64,000 nucleotides of DNA. It comes from Hydractinia symbiolongicarpus (Eukaryota; Cnidaria; Hydrozoa; Anthoathecata; Hydractiniidae). The notes beneath the pieces were generated by a model. It saw nothing but the letters and a program-made list of their open reading frames with translations, was not told where the DNA came from and searched no databases. How positions within the stretch are numbered: position 1 is the first letter of the stretch; the number at the start of each line of letters is the position of its first letter. This document shows, piece by piece, positions 1-12,300 of this stretch. The stretch covers positions 10,478,001-10,542,000 of the forward strand of contig NC_079884.1 in NCBI RefSeq assembly GCF_029227915.1, given 5' to 3'. A program made the translations under genes and the position numbers.

Positions 1-3000
1 TATCAAATTTGACGGACATAAGTAATGACAATGATATCCTCAAAATACCAAGCAAAAGAAGTATCGCTATAGCATTACAACACTTAAATGGTTGTGAGGA
101 AGATTAAGATGTTTGGAAAGATAGTATGGATGAAGAAGATGGCCAACACTGTGCAAGTAATCTCAATATAAAAGACAATTAGATTGAACCTACAAATATG
201 ATGGATTATGTTTTATTGTTTCCTGGGTTTTTTTCTGTTAATAGCTACATTGTTTTGTTTCCTGATAGATGAGAATCAATTAAATTTTACCCAATACAAC
301 GGGTTGGTGACGAAGATGCTTTTTTGGAAACTAGAATTAGTACCTGATTTCCTCAAAAAAAATTGTTCCTTAAATAAAATTGTATGTTACGAAATAAAGT
401 TTAAAAAAATGTTATTAAAAATTTAGAAGTATTTTTTTATAGTTTTTGCTTTTACATCTATTAACTTAAAATTTAACTAAAGGGACATAGACATACATAT
501 TAATCCAGCGTGGTTCTTTAAAACTGAACATTGACCTGGAGTTCCTGAACCTTGACCTGAAGTTCCTAAACCTTAAGAATAAGCAGTGCATCAACTTCAT
601 TCTTAGGACCTTTTTCCCTTTGATTAAGGCCTTGGGTACGAAGTTAGTTACGATGTGATACCACAGTGTACCTGCAAGACGGCTTTTAGTCGTACCCTTT
701 CTGAAAAATAAATAAATAAATGGAATAATGCGTAAGTTTTGTTTGTCCACTGGGTTTTTTCAAAAACGTGTCTATTAGCGTTGATCTCTGTGGTGACGTA
801 ACGTAAGAGGGAATCCATCTAATAATATATTCGTACTAAGTAAATCGTTTTCTTTCTCGTTTAACCCGCTTCCCTTATGAACAGTGTTATATGCTGTCTC
901 CTCGCATGCCAGCAATGGTTGATTAAGCATCTCTACTCAAATAAACGCCTCTTATAAAACTGGAAACCTTATTAAGTACCGCTGCGCTTAATCGTTTATT
1001 TGAAGTTTGTAGCGTCATGTAGATTCTCGATCACTAATCTATGCATGTATCTTTACTCATTTTGAATAACTCAACTCTCCTTCTCGCGCCTGTTAAAGAA
1101 AAAGTTAAACTGAAAGTTATTTTTTGATATACTCATTGAACGAAATTTTTCCTTTCGTTTAATACCTCTAACAGAAAAATTTTTAACACTCACGCCTTCG
1201 TTTTGACAATTTAGATTTAAATCTAGATCAATTGCAGTTACTTCCGAGAAAAAAAAAGGTTTATACTTAAGCAAATATATCCATGTTCATGAGTCTACTT
1301 ACTTAAAAAGGTAAACTGCGTATGTAAGGAGAAAATAAAATAAATAAAAGGAGTGGCATGTTTGACTCGATCTTCGTATGCATGTTGTTCATATTCTTGC
1401 CTTTCAAAATCGACCACAAACAGCCGAATTACTAAGGGCTTTGACTTGTGTCAAAAAGTATTTTTGAAGAAGTTTGGAAAATTAAGCATCTCAGAGTTAG
1501 TCTTAATAAGTGCTAAGATCATTTTTTCATTTTTTTCGTGAAAAATTTCTCGATATCGATTGTGAATGGTAGGTTAAATTTGGATTCATCCTGAAGCTCT
1601 TTTCAAACATTTTTTCTGTAGATTTAGTTATCTTAGTGGAGCTACAAAAACCAAGGAAAACGATTTTCATGAAGATAGCAAAACATCTCTAACAGCTCTT
1701 TGATCAGGCCAAATAGGTGTTAGAGATGTTTTTGATCGTGTAAATCTCCCGACTTTATAAGGATTTTTTTGAACTGCAAGGTCATATCATTATAGAATTG
1801 CATTTTCTGGCAAAAAATACCAATTTTTCTTATGTATGGGTCTTTTCAGCTTGTCAAGAAGAGAGTGGAGAGACAGAGAATAAAGGTCGAAGTTCTGTAA
1901 GGTGAACAGTAAATAATAAGAAAGAAATTCCTCATAATGTCCACATTTTGGAGGTCAATTTCAGCTGTCCAATTTATAAAGTGCCTGTTTTAAACAGAAT
2001 ATTTATAGAGGTTACACTGTATATGCTATATGATCAATAGTATAAAGTTCAAATTGCCTTGACTTTTCCTTTGCGCAACAACAGAGGGAAGTAGCAGATA
2101 TTAAAAAAATACAAGTAGAGAGCCCTGCAACGGGTGGGAGCAGGATAACGAAAAGTAACTTTGTGTTAGCCTTCTTCTCAGGGCCTGTTTTTTTATGTGA
2201 GGGCGTCGAAATGCTTGCCGCTGGATATATAAAGTGTATGAATCAGTGTGTGAAAATCAACATTAATTTTTCCTTCCCCAGACATGGCAGAAAGGCTTTA
2301 TTAAAAAGATGTGTGCAGCCCCCCTCAAAGATGATAATTCTTGGGGGAACCTGCGTTGATGATGAAATGGGCACCGGAATAATTACCATCGCGCCGAGGG
2401 AGTCCTACCAAAAGAAAAGACTGACGATGAAGGGTGTTTCGCATTTCATGAGTTTCTATCACCGCTACAACAATTAATTGTTCTAATCTGGGTCACGTGA
2501 CTGAATAGAACAGAAATGGGTGCCAGAAGGGTACATGGCAAGAGTTGATCGGTATGCAAAAGTCAAAAAGTTTGTTTTCTTGTCCTTATTCTGTGCTCTG
2601 ATAGCTGAAATAAATAGAAAACTTTTATACTCCCTTCGTTTGTCTTTTTCTCTCGTGTAAAAAGACTTTAACATCAATATTACTTAAAATGGATGGCTAA
2701 AGCATCTTTCAAACAGGAAAAGTACTTTTTTGAGTTTTTCTTTCTGCTAAGGAAAATAAACATTTCTCAAAACCGTTATGTAACGTTTGTGCTTCCATGT
2801 TTTATTTTCTTCTAATTCAAATACGTAAGTTAGCTGCCAATACAACAGCCAGGAAAAAGCATTCTCCTATAATGATGATTAATTCTGTTGTTTACATTTC
2901 CCAGCGGTAAGCTCTTTCGGCTCTGGCATATGGTGTAAGAGGAAAAAACATAGGGGTGCTAGGAGAAAGGAGGACTTTAGATGAATTTAAATAAGCCAGA

Positions 3001-3238
3001 AGGCATTATTCTACACTCAATAATAGTGAGAAGAAATTGATAGGGAAAAACTATCTGTACCAAATCCTAATATCTTTTTTCCCGCCACATAAATGCCAGA
3101 GCCGGAAGCCAAACAGCTAACCACTGAAATGTTAACAAATAATGTCACACTGGAAATCATGTATAAACCACTTCCCGTCTGATAATTCTTTTAATTTCAT
3201 TTTAAGAATAATAGACGGCTTGCGTTGTGACGTCATTT
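1..3238. other. Gene-free stretch upstream of the transposon
   Basis: AT-rich DNA with only short open frames that lack splice context or any recognisable domain. One 104-codon frame at 2163-2477 is not matched to any family I know. A copy of the AATAAACGCC-type word found elsewhere in the window lies near 940-955. No RNA gene or terminal repeats were recognised. Confidence 0.5.
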
Positions 3239-3419
3239 GTTTACATTTTCTCGGACCTTGTGGAAGCTGGCAGGATAAAAAACAGCGAGCGCCAGCGCAG
3301 GTATAGAGCTTTTCTAATTCATAGGCCACCAAATTCACATCTCCCAAGGTTTACAAAAAAATACGTTCGCCGAAATTAACCGGCCTGTTTGTCGTTGCTG
3401 CTGAAATAACTAGGACGCC

Positions 3420-5033
3420 ATGTGGTCAGATTCAAGTTATTTTCTTTCGCTTGATAAAGATGAGAAAACTTTGTATATTAAAAAGCTCACCCTAGCCAAT
3501 GATGAGGTATTACCAGATCCTTATACCTTAAAAAAAGACTGGCAAAACGATCCAAAGTATTTACCAGATATAACATTTGGAGATATCCATATGTACTTAG
3601 TGAAAAGTCCTAGTAGTGGTATCACTCACGAGTCGATGAAGGCTTTTAAATCATTGGATTCATACAACTTTTTTTTATGTGGTCATGTACAAGACGTCTA
3701 TTATCATAACATTGATGCAAAAAGCGAATTTTGTTACATTAAAACAGAGGTTTGTTTGCCTTTGCTATATTGTTAGCTTTTTATTTTTTATGACTGCTCC
3801 CCTTAATGCTTTACTTAAAGGCTTTACCAAGTCAAAGACAAGGCCAAAAACAAAAACTATATGAAGTATGGGTTGCATTACATAAGAAGGGTGGCTGGGT
3901 CCTTACTGCAAACTGCACATGCATGGCCGGGTAAGCAGGTTATTAAACATTGTGTATATAACTTATTAGGCAACCTAGCTCTAATACACTACATTTTGTT
4001 TAGACTCGGTTCAGCATGCAGCCATGTTGGGGCTCTATTATTTAAGCTGCAAGCCAGTGCATTATTAGGAATAAACAAAATTGCATGTACAAGTAAACTT
4101 TGCGCTTGGAAACGCTCTAGACGATTCGCAGAACCAGCTCTTATGACTGAGATAGACTTCAGCAGACCAAAGCAGAAGCAAACAGTACCCAAAGAAAAAA
4201 AAGTTGTGTCGGATAGAAAGAAGAAGCCTTTTTCTTTCAGGGATCCCACACATCTAAATAATGAGTTTCATAAACAAAAATTAAAAGAACTTTATACAGT
4301 AAATCCAGATGCTGCGATTCTTACTAGCCTATACAACAATGATCCAGAAGATTTTACAGTTACCAAAAGTTTAAACTGACACTGCTGATGAAACCGAATT
4401 AAATAGCATTCCTGAACCTTTGACAAGCCTTTTTAAGCCACAATTAATTAATAATAATCCTGAAGAAATTCAATCAGAGTGCAGAGAGCTTTACTACAAA
4501 TACAAAAATGGCTACTGTGACAGTCAGTACAAAAATTTAACGAAAGTTACAAGAGAACAGCGCTTGTCAACAGCATGGCAAATTCATAGAGCAGGTAGAA
4601 TCACAGCATCTGTCTCAAAAAGAGCATACAGTTTAAACCTAAATAATGAAAATTCTAAAAAAATATTTACAGAAACAATCATGCAATATTCTACAAATAT
4701 AACTGTAAGAGCACAACAATACGGTATTGACATGGAAGCAACTGCTAGAAAAAAATTTGTTGAGGTGTTCACAAAAAATCATGAAAACCTTATTGTAAAA
4801 GAAACTGGTTTACATGTGTCAGAAGAATACCCATTTATGGGAGCATCACGTGATGCTCTTGTTTTGTGTAAATGTCACGGCTTAGGCGTTTTAGAAATAA
4901 AATGTCCTTATAAATACAGCTCAGGTTTGGATGATGTTGAGTGTGATAAAACATTCCCTATTGATTCGGATGGCAACATGAAAACAAATCATCAGTATTA
5001 TTTCCAAATCCAACAGCAAATGATTGTTACAAA
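3420..5033 (+). pseudogene. Transposon-encoded SWIM zinc finger / YqaJ exonuclease protein, truncated
   Basis: Exons at 3420-3749, 3821-3930 and 4004 onward join in frame at GT..AG borders. The spliced product contains a SWIM-type zinc site (CTC...CSH) split by intron 2. It is followed by a YqaJ-like recombinase/exonuclease domain with AGRITAS, GIDMEATARKKF, GASRDALV and GVLEIKCPYK; the D and the E-x-K of the last two blocks match the metal-binding core of this nuclease fold. The family usually has a P-D-G around the Asp, where this copy has R-D-A. A stop at 4377-4379 followed by recognisable sequence one frame over (from about 4384) shows a frameshift. Similarity ends near IQQQMIV (about 5030), and the next bases belong to the opposite-strand transposase. 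The likely role in an active element is nuclease help in transposition, which is inferred. Confidence 0.75.
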
Positions 5034-5039
5034 CATGCT

Positions 5040-6371
5040 GCAACTTATCAAAAAATCCACTTTGTGTTGTTATTTCCTTATCAGAAATTCGACCACCATA
5101 ACCACGTGACAAAAAGCTAACAGCCCCAGCTGGTGTTATTCCGATAAGATATTTCATTGTGCAAGTATTTTTGTAGTTGGACCATGTTTGTGCACGTGCA
5201 TTTAGGTTATATGGTCGTTCAGCAAAAATTTCAGTGCAGTCAATTATGCATGTACAATTCTGAAAAATTTTTTTAAAGCTGTTTGGCAAATGACGTCGCA
5301 AGGCTTCTCTATCAGGCCATATTATTAAATGGCATGTCTCTCTAGATATGATAGGGATCCATCTACGATATATTCGAGAAGCTACTGTCTCGCTCAAGCC
5401 AAAACGATAAGCTAAATCTTGTTTAATAGACCTAGTTTTAGCTTCATAAGCACCAGCAACAAATGATCATTATGAGAAAGTTTCTCGCTAAAATATCTCA
5501 CTTTTCTAACAAATAACGACAGAAACCATTCAAATAAAGCAGGCGTGGTAATCCTAGTATAAAAATTCAACATATTTTCAGCAACCACAGTATCATAAGA
5601 AAATTTGGTGCTTGAAGCATTTTCTAAAGGTTGAACCACATCATTCTTGTTCTAATAATTCCACCCTAGCTGCAGATAACTCTTTTTGAATGCCTTCTTT
5701 TTCCTTTTGGAGACTAAAAATTTCTTGCTGCAATTTTTCCAATGTAACTTTAGTCTGTGAAGATTTTGTACACAGCTCTGTATCATTTTCAACATTGTCT
5801 ACACCTGTATCAAAGTCAGCATCAGTGTCAGTGTGACTAGATGTAGAAGACATCCTTCTTTTTTGTACTCGCTCAAATCTGTGTAGCTTTTGCTGCTGAA
5901 ACACTTCTTTTTTGTATCCGAACATTGATGGCACGTAATCTGGATGGTGTGGATCTTTAGATTTTTCTCCTGGAATATAAAAAATTTTGCTAAGACTTTT
6001 TTGTGGCTCATTTAGTTATTATAGATACTAAATAGCTAGCTAGGTTAGCTAACATTAAAGAGTTTAATTTTATATATCTAGCAGCTATATCTAAATAACT
6101 AGCTGGCTATATGGATAACATTACTTTTGTTGTTAAAAATTATTTTTTATATAAAAAGGTATTTTTATTTACCAGATATAAAATGTTCACTGCAAATTCT
6201 TGAGTTATCTATTTGTTTTTCTGTCCATTTTTCTCTCTTTATTGCTTGTACCCAAAGTTGACATAGTTTCTTGCTTTCTTCGTTGTGGCCGAACAGTATG
6301 CGATAAAATTTTAATTTTCAACCTTTTTTTCTTTTATTGGAGCAGCCTACTGCACAACAAGAATCAGGCAT
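5040..6371 (-). pseudogene. THAP-domain DDE_Tnp_4-type transposase, truncated and frameshifted
   Basis: Reading leftward, the start at 6371 gives a THAP domain with the C2CH ligands CCAVGC and CSEH. An intron runs from 6172 to 5970 (GT..AG), and the domain resumes with EKSKDPHHPDYVPS, a typical THAP end. A coiled coil follows (LEKLQQEIFSLQKEKEG), then a helix-turn-helix (LSHNDHLLLVLMKLKLG..., AYRFGLSETVASRIYRRW), then the start of a DDE domain (IIDCTEIF, SFLSRGYGGRISDKEIT). Damage seen: an in-frame stop in the THAP domain near 6318, a frame change near 5640, and another near 5425 (LGLLN|QDLAYRFG). The reading collapses after SGFFDKLQ at about 5040, so the later catalytic acidic residues are missing. 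Function in an intact copy: DNA binding by THAP and strand cleavage by the DDE core. Confidence 0.8.
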
Positions 6372-6467
6372 TTCTTCAAATATAAGTACAAATCACAACC
6401 AGAACCTCTTGTTTTCACTGGCGCTACTATCCTGCTACCTAGTGCGCATGCGTTCGGTTCCGTAAAC

Positions 6468-6979
6468 ACGCAATCCATCTATGGGCATGCACACACTTTT
6501 GTGTAGGTAAAAAAGCATGAATGACACGGTAAAATGGCTATTAATGAAGATTAAAGATTTTTTTGGGCAGCACAGGATCCAAGAAGAACTGAAATTAAAT
6601 TTTAACTATAGTCCTCTAATTCTTCTTAAAAATATTGACTAATTTTAAGCAAACATTTTTTTTGGATAAATTTCTTTGATTACTGTGGTCTGTTGTTATA
6701 TTTTATATTTTCTACCTACAAATTTGCTGATGCCAGATTGAAGTGTGAAGATAATCTTTCACAGATTATAAAGTCCTATGATAAAAATATGTTTTGAATA
6801 TAATAAAAAGTATCAATATATTTAAATTTAAAATATTTTAGTAATTACATTTTAAAAAGTATTAAAAATTGTTTGTGACGTTTTTGGTGTTCACATACCC
6901 ATTTTCAAGCAATCAAAAACGTACAATGTTCTCCTAAATATATACAAGTTTAACAGTAACCATAGTTACAGATTAAATA
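6468..6979. other. AT-rich spacer
   Basis: AT-rich DNA between the DNA transposon and the Penelope-like fragment. I see no coding potential, RNA gene or clear repeat. Confidence 0.5.
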
Positions 6980-7335
6980 CTAATTGTATAAATACAATGG
7001 AGTAGATCTGATGTTGTTATTCAACTGGGGACTATCCCGCATTATGAACAAATTCTCTTTAATCTCTAGCAAATACCGGTTGTTACCCCCAGAGAGTATA
7101 CTAAAATTGTCAAGAGATGATGTGGTGTGACAGGCTTTAAGAGGATCTTTAATTGCTGTGGAATTAGATGAGGTTGATTTCTTACCTGTTGAGGGTGACA
7201 CTCCGAGGTGCTCGCTTGCCCGAACCTTTAAGGTGACGCTACATCTCACCTATATAAGTGTCGTTGCAGCCACTGCACTTATATTTGTAAATGACGCCTG
7301 ACTTCAATTCTTTAGGCAACAGGTCTTTAAATCTA
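6980..7335 (-). mobile_element. 3' fragment of a Penelope-like retroelement (GIY-YIG endonuclease domain)
   Basis: Read on the minus strand from about 7335, the sequence gives LLPKELKSGVIYKYKCSGC followed by NDTYIGE, the GIY and YIG blocks of a GIY-YIG endonuclease. It continues with RASEHLG, DPLKACHTT, the FSIL block and the closing motif NNNIRSTPLYLYN, which is how Penelope-like element proteins usually end. A TAG at 7239-7241 replaces the residue after YIGEM, and about ten bases further the frame shifts, so the fragment is dead. Only the endonuclease end remains; the reverse transcriptase part is absent, which fits a 5'-truncated insertion. Family assignment is from motif memory. Confidence 0.65.
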
Positions 7336-7339
7336 AAGT

Positions 7340-9317
7340 ATATATTATTTGATTTTTTTTTTTTTTTACTATTTATCTATTTATTATGAGCTGACCCTAG
7401 ATGTTTTAGTAATCTGAAATTATTGTCAGAGTACACTATACTATCAACACATCCCGTTAAATTTATCCTAACTTGTCCCAACTGAATTGATTTTTTTTCT
7501 TATTTAGGACAACTTTTAAAAAATCGTCCAGATTGATGGAAATACAGTCTTTCTAATTCAGGTCAGCATTTAGCAAATGTTGGTGTGTTTATAAAAATTC
7601 CTGATTTGTTCAGTAATTTTTCTTTGCCAATGTGGTGTTCCTTTAAATTACATTAAACTTCAAATTAAAATCTTATTAGGGTTCACGATTCAAAACGTCC
7701 CCACTTTTCTACCACAAAATCAATACGCAACAAAGATTAACCTTCGAGCACATATCGTACGCATAACATCCTTTGCACATGCGTTTTACATCACATGTGT
7801 TACACGTGCGAATCATGGCACACCTACTCAAATACTCTTGAAAAAGACTGGTCGATGGTCACAGGGTCTATTGTCATTCTAATATGGTAGCGCTAAACTA
7901 AACATTGCTAACATCACAACATGTAGATTTATCGAAATAAAGAGCCCACCACACATTAATAAAACAACAAGGTTTTATTTAAATATGGCTATTTTTCATT
8001 AGGAAGTAATCTGTCAACGAAGGTATGCGGTACTTCCCGTACACGTAATTCAGGTATGTGATAGGGCATAGGAACACGATTGCATACCTCAAAATGAAAA
8101 GCCTGTGTCTGTAGAAAAAAACCTCTTTGCAATTGTCTGGGAGAACTTTAGGCCAATTGCCATTGATCCCTTGATAATGGTTGTTTTGTTGTAGCAGCCG
8201 TTATAGAAATAGGTGAAACAAATAATTAAGAAAAAGGAAATTACAATTACAACATTTCCTCTCGTAGAATGAATAGCTAAGACAATATTCTGATTCACAA
8301 ATTGCGACCTGCGAATTTCGAACCCTGACATCCTCCACTTTTCTACACAAATCTAATATACAGGAAAGCATTGACATTTACATCACAGTTTAAATAGCTT
8401 AGAGATCAGACCACTTGCATAAATTCCTGTACTTTCTCATGTTGTAATGTTGTGATGAACATTTATCCAGGTTTAACTGTAAAATAAAAAAAAATTATGT
8501 TGTAATGTAAAGTGATAGCAAGGAAGCTTGCGTTTTCTTTTTCCTTTGTAAGAAGTAAATAAGTCCTCATTCTTCATATTTTCTCATATGGTCAACTTCA
8601 GGATGATGCAGTTGAGACTAAGCAACTAAATTACTTAGGCCAAAACTTGACAGGCTTAAAAATTGTTAAGGATTGTTAAAGTCCAAAAAAGCAAGTGTAA
8701 GCTGCAATCTTATAACTTTAAATGTCACGGTTAGCAACTTAGTAACTATAAGACAGAAATTAAGGTTTTTGCCGTTAGCAAGTACGGCTGAAATAAAAAA
8801 TGTGATTGCTTAAGCATGTATATAGTTATACATAGTACATCTTTACATAATCGTATAATAAACTTTGAGTTTTATTGTATTTATTAAGGCAGTATAGATA
8901 AGATACATGCAAGTATAATGAAACATTTGTCACCTTTCTAAGCATGATTTTAGCTTAAATGATGCAATTATTTGACCTCCATGCTTTCTAGTTTTAAACT
9001 TTTAAACTCTTTTTTTTAATGCTTTCATGGATATTGTTTTCATTTTAGCAGAAGTTGGCTGCATCAAGCATTTAGTCACAGCCTTCTGTATAGCAAAGTG
9101 GTGACCTTTAGCCTTAAATATAAAACCAGTTGTATAATAACCTTTTGTTTTTAAGTTATAAAGTGAATGTACTTCTTGCTGCCATAACATTAAAGTTTTT
9201 TTGTCTTTATTTTCTTAACGTTTCAGTTATGGGATTGTTAGTGTCTTTAATATTGTGAAAAATCATAGTAAATACTGTTGAATAATTAATGTTTTATGTA
9301 TATAGGGCAGTAAATTT
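7340..9317. other. Intergenic, upstream of the NOL4-type gene
   Basis: AT-rich DNA with poly-T runs and no supported gene. The last few hundred bases probably hold the promoter and 5' UTR of the downstream gene, but no core promoter element stands out. Confidence 0.45.
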
Positions 9318-12300
9318 ATGGAATCTGAACTTCACAATCTTACAATGTCACATGGCATTAGCAGTGGTGACCAAGGTAAGGCCTGATCAAAGAAATTTTT
9401 TTACAAACCATAGTAAGTGTGTGGATAGTCAAACAATTACTGATGTATTTATTTCATTTTAACACGGTTAGCACAAGCTTCCTCATCATCATGTGGTCGA
9501 AAACTTTCATACCCACCCGAAATAGATGAGCAGCTGGTACATTGGGTAAAAACTGAACAAAATGCTGGTGTAGTTATGTCGCCTGATATGTTACGTCGTG
9601 AAGCCCTCAGATTGATTCAACCATATTGTTTTGAATTCAAGGCCTCGACTGGATGGCTGGACAAGTTTCTCACCCGACATAAATTAGTATTACATTCTAA
9701 CAATCACAGATCTAATGGAAATGGTAAGATTGTTTTTCTTGATTATATATCTTTATTAAGTGTTCATAGCAGTATTAATTTTAATGTAGTGGATTTTATC
9801 ATAAACTGGTTAATATAAGGCCATCTATATTTAACAGCTCATTTATCATTGAGTACCCCATTTTTTGTCTGTTTTGTGCTTTTACAACCTTGTATGTCAC
9901 AACCACCATGTAAAACAGGTTGACAGTTTTCTTAAGATATGGGGAGAAGTGCAAGGACCTATTGGAAAGGGGAGAGAAGTGAAGGGAGGCAGCTCCCAAT
10001 GTGACTAAAGTAGAGGAACTTTTTTGTTTGGTTGATATTTTTAAAATTCTTTTTTATTGTGTGTTTAATTTTGGCCCCGTTGTAATAATGCTTTTGTTTG
10101 AAAACAATAATTCGCATAATTAGTTATTAAATTTCCAGAGTAATGGGATGTAGTGGAAGATGATGCAAAAAGGAAGTTGAAGGGGAGATGTGGGGAAATA
10201 ATGGAAACTGAATAATTACAGATAAAAAAATCAATGATGTTGAAAAAATTTATACCTATCACTGCTTACTTATTTTAGTGTATCCACAAAAAGATGCAAA
10301 TACTGAGGAATTAAAAGTAAATATATTTGCTTTACAGTTTTTGTTTGTTCATTTGTTTGCTGCTTTGAATTAAAAAATGCATTTTCCTATGTACTGAACT
10401 TCTGTATTGCAACACTACCAATGAAAAATATGTCTGCCAAAGAATTATCATTGAAATCAAACTTTTCCACCACTTTAAACTGAAATGTTTATAAAAACAA
10501 AAAAATTGTTAGCAGAATAGCCAATCAAGTCAAGTATTATTCTTACTCCGTTCCAATTCATTGATTAGGAATCCTAATTACGCTAATTTGTTTTTAATAT
10601 CCCATACTTTACATACCCAAGTCACACATTAACTGACAAACCATTCCACTAAGAACAGGGTTACGACTGGAATTCCTTCTTTAGGAAGCTACAACTCAAC
10701 CTCTTCCAAAGCTTTTGCCAGTATCCGAAGTGGATACTGTGTCAAGTGCTTTAAACACCAGCCTCCAAAACGAGGATGATCTCGATGATGATGACGATGA
10801 TGATGAAAACGAAAACAAGAAAGAGGAAGGAGGATCACAAAAACCTGTCAATCCGGAGCGTCTAAAAGCTTTTAATGTAAGCAAGTTTAGCTCTATCCAG
10901 GTTTTTTCAACACTTTTTCACAAGTTGATTTTTAATGACAACAGGACATGGAATATAATATATCTTTGGCTTTAAAGCATTTATGGTCAAAGTAGAAGTA
11001 GTTTTACGTTTGGCTCGTCTCAACTTACAAAGCTGCGTTGTGGCCAGAAAAACAATCTAATGTACATGTCCAGATACTTCTAGGAGCTGTTTCCAAGGAC
11101 GCCTTAAATCAAAACTGCCTTCGGTTGAATAATAAGGTTAATAATTCCAAGCGCTTAACTATTAGTTAATTGCATTTCTTTTCTTTTTTCACGACTTATT
11201 TAATCGATGTTCTTGTGATTTAGATGTTTGTTCGATTATTTATTGATGAAAATCTTGACAGACTTGTTCCCATCTCCAAGCAGCCCAAAGAGAAAATTAA
11301 TGCAATTATAATGTCCTGCCAGAGACAGTTTCCAGAGTTCAGTGATCGTGCAAGGAAGAGAATCAGAACGTACTTGAAGTCTTGCCGTAGATCGACACGT
11401 TTAAGAGAACCTTCAAGTAAACCTTCGGTATGTTGATTTTTGATATACAAACTGCATTACCTTTACAGTTTTAGTAAAGCCTAAACTTCATTAAACACAA
11501 TTTAACACAATAATAACATTTTAGCTTGTCAGTGTGGTATGTATTTTGGAGTTGACATATAGTGAGATCTATATAGCTAATGTGATTTTGTTGTTGTTTT
11601 AGATGACGCATATACCTGCTTCTCAATTGACTGAAGTCAATGTAAGTACAAAATTAAATTTTTCTTTGTTTCACATCATATTATGCCATATTGATGTGTG
11701 CTGGTTACCTTTAATCGAACCAGGGTAAAATAATTCACGCCAACCCAATATCTCACAAAGTATATATGTCTAATGTTGGTTTTCAAGATGAATACCACAT
11801 TTTAATATGTCCTGGTATTTAATAAGCCTCCTTAAAGCATCACAAGGTTACATCTTATCTAAATTTTTGCAACCCTTATATATCTAAACTTCCAAAATGC
11901 AAATCACTTTTATATTTTATATTTTATACTGGTGTATTCTTTTATTAATTAATTATTCCTAATTATGTCACGAATCTTTACAAAATTCTTTCAATTCCTA
12001 GAAAAAGTTATACTCTGTGAATTAGCACTGCGGTGCAGGCTATATTTTGTCAATTAGCCCTGTGGTGGAGGGAATACTCTGTCAGTGAGTCCTGTGATGA
12101 AGGCTATGTTCTGTGAATTAGCACTGTGGTGCAGGCTATATTTTGTGAGTTAACCCTATGATAGAGAGAATAATTTGTGAGTTAGCCATATGGTGGAGGG
12201 AGTACTGAGTGAGTTAGCTTTATAGTAGTGGATACCCTCAATTAGCTTTGTGATAAAACGTTGAGTTAGTTTTCTTTACTTCTTGTTTAACACAAGTCTT

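Larger units (their letters stand above)
3239..6467. mobile_element. Decayed ISL2EU (IS4EU)-type DNA transposon, internally deleted
   Basis: Two convergent gene remnants lie together: a SWIM plus YqaJ-nuclease gene on + and a THAP plus DDE transposase gene on -. From memory, this pairing is typical of the ISL2EU/IS4EU superfamily. The outer flanks share imperfect inverted blocks in the same order and spacing: GTTTAC (3239-3244 and 6462-6467), GCAGGATA (about 3270-3277 and 6428-6435) and AGCGCCAG (about 3288-3295 and 6418-6425). I take these as subterminal repeats, so the true ends may lie slightly further out and no target duplication was identified. The two genes meet at about 5030-5040, where both proteins stop short of their conserved C-termini, which indicates one internal deletion. 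Stops and frameshifts show the copy is inactive. Confidence 0.75.

Noticed and set aside
2163-2477. 104-codon open frame
   Set aside because: It has no domain, no splice context and low-complexity flanks. It begins at a non-ATG codon, so I treat it as chance.
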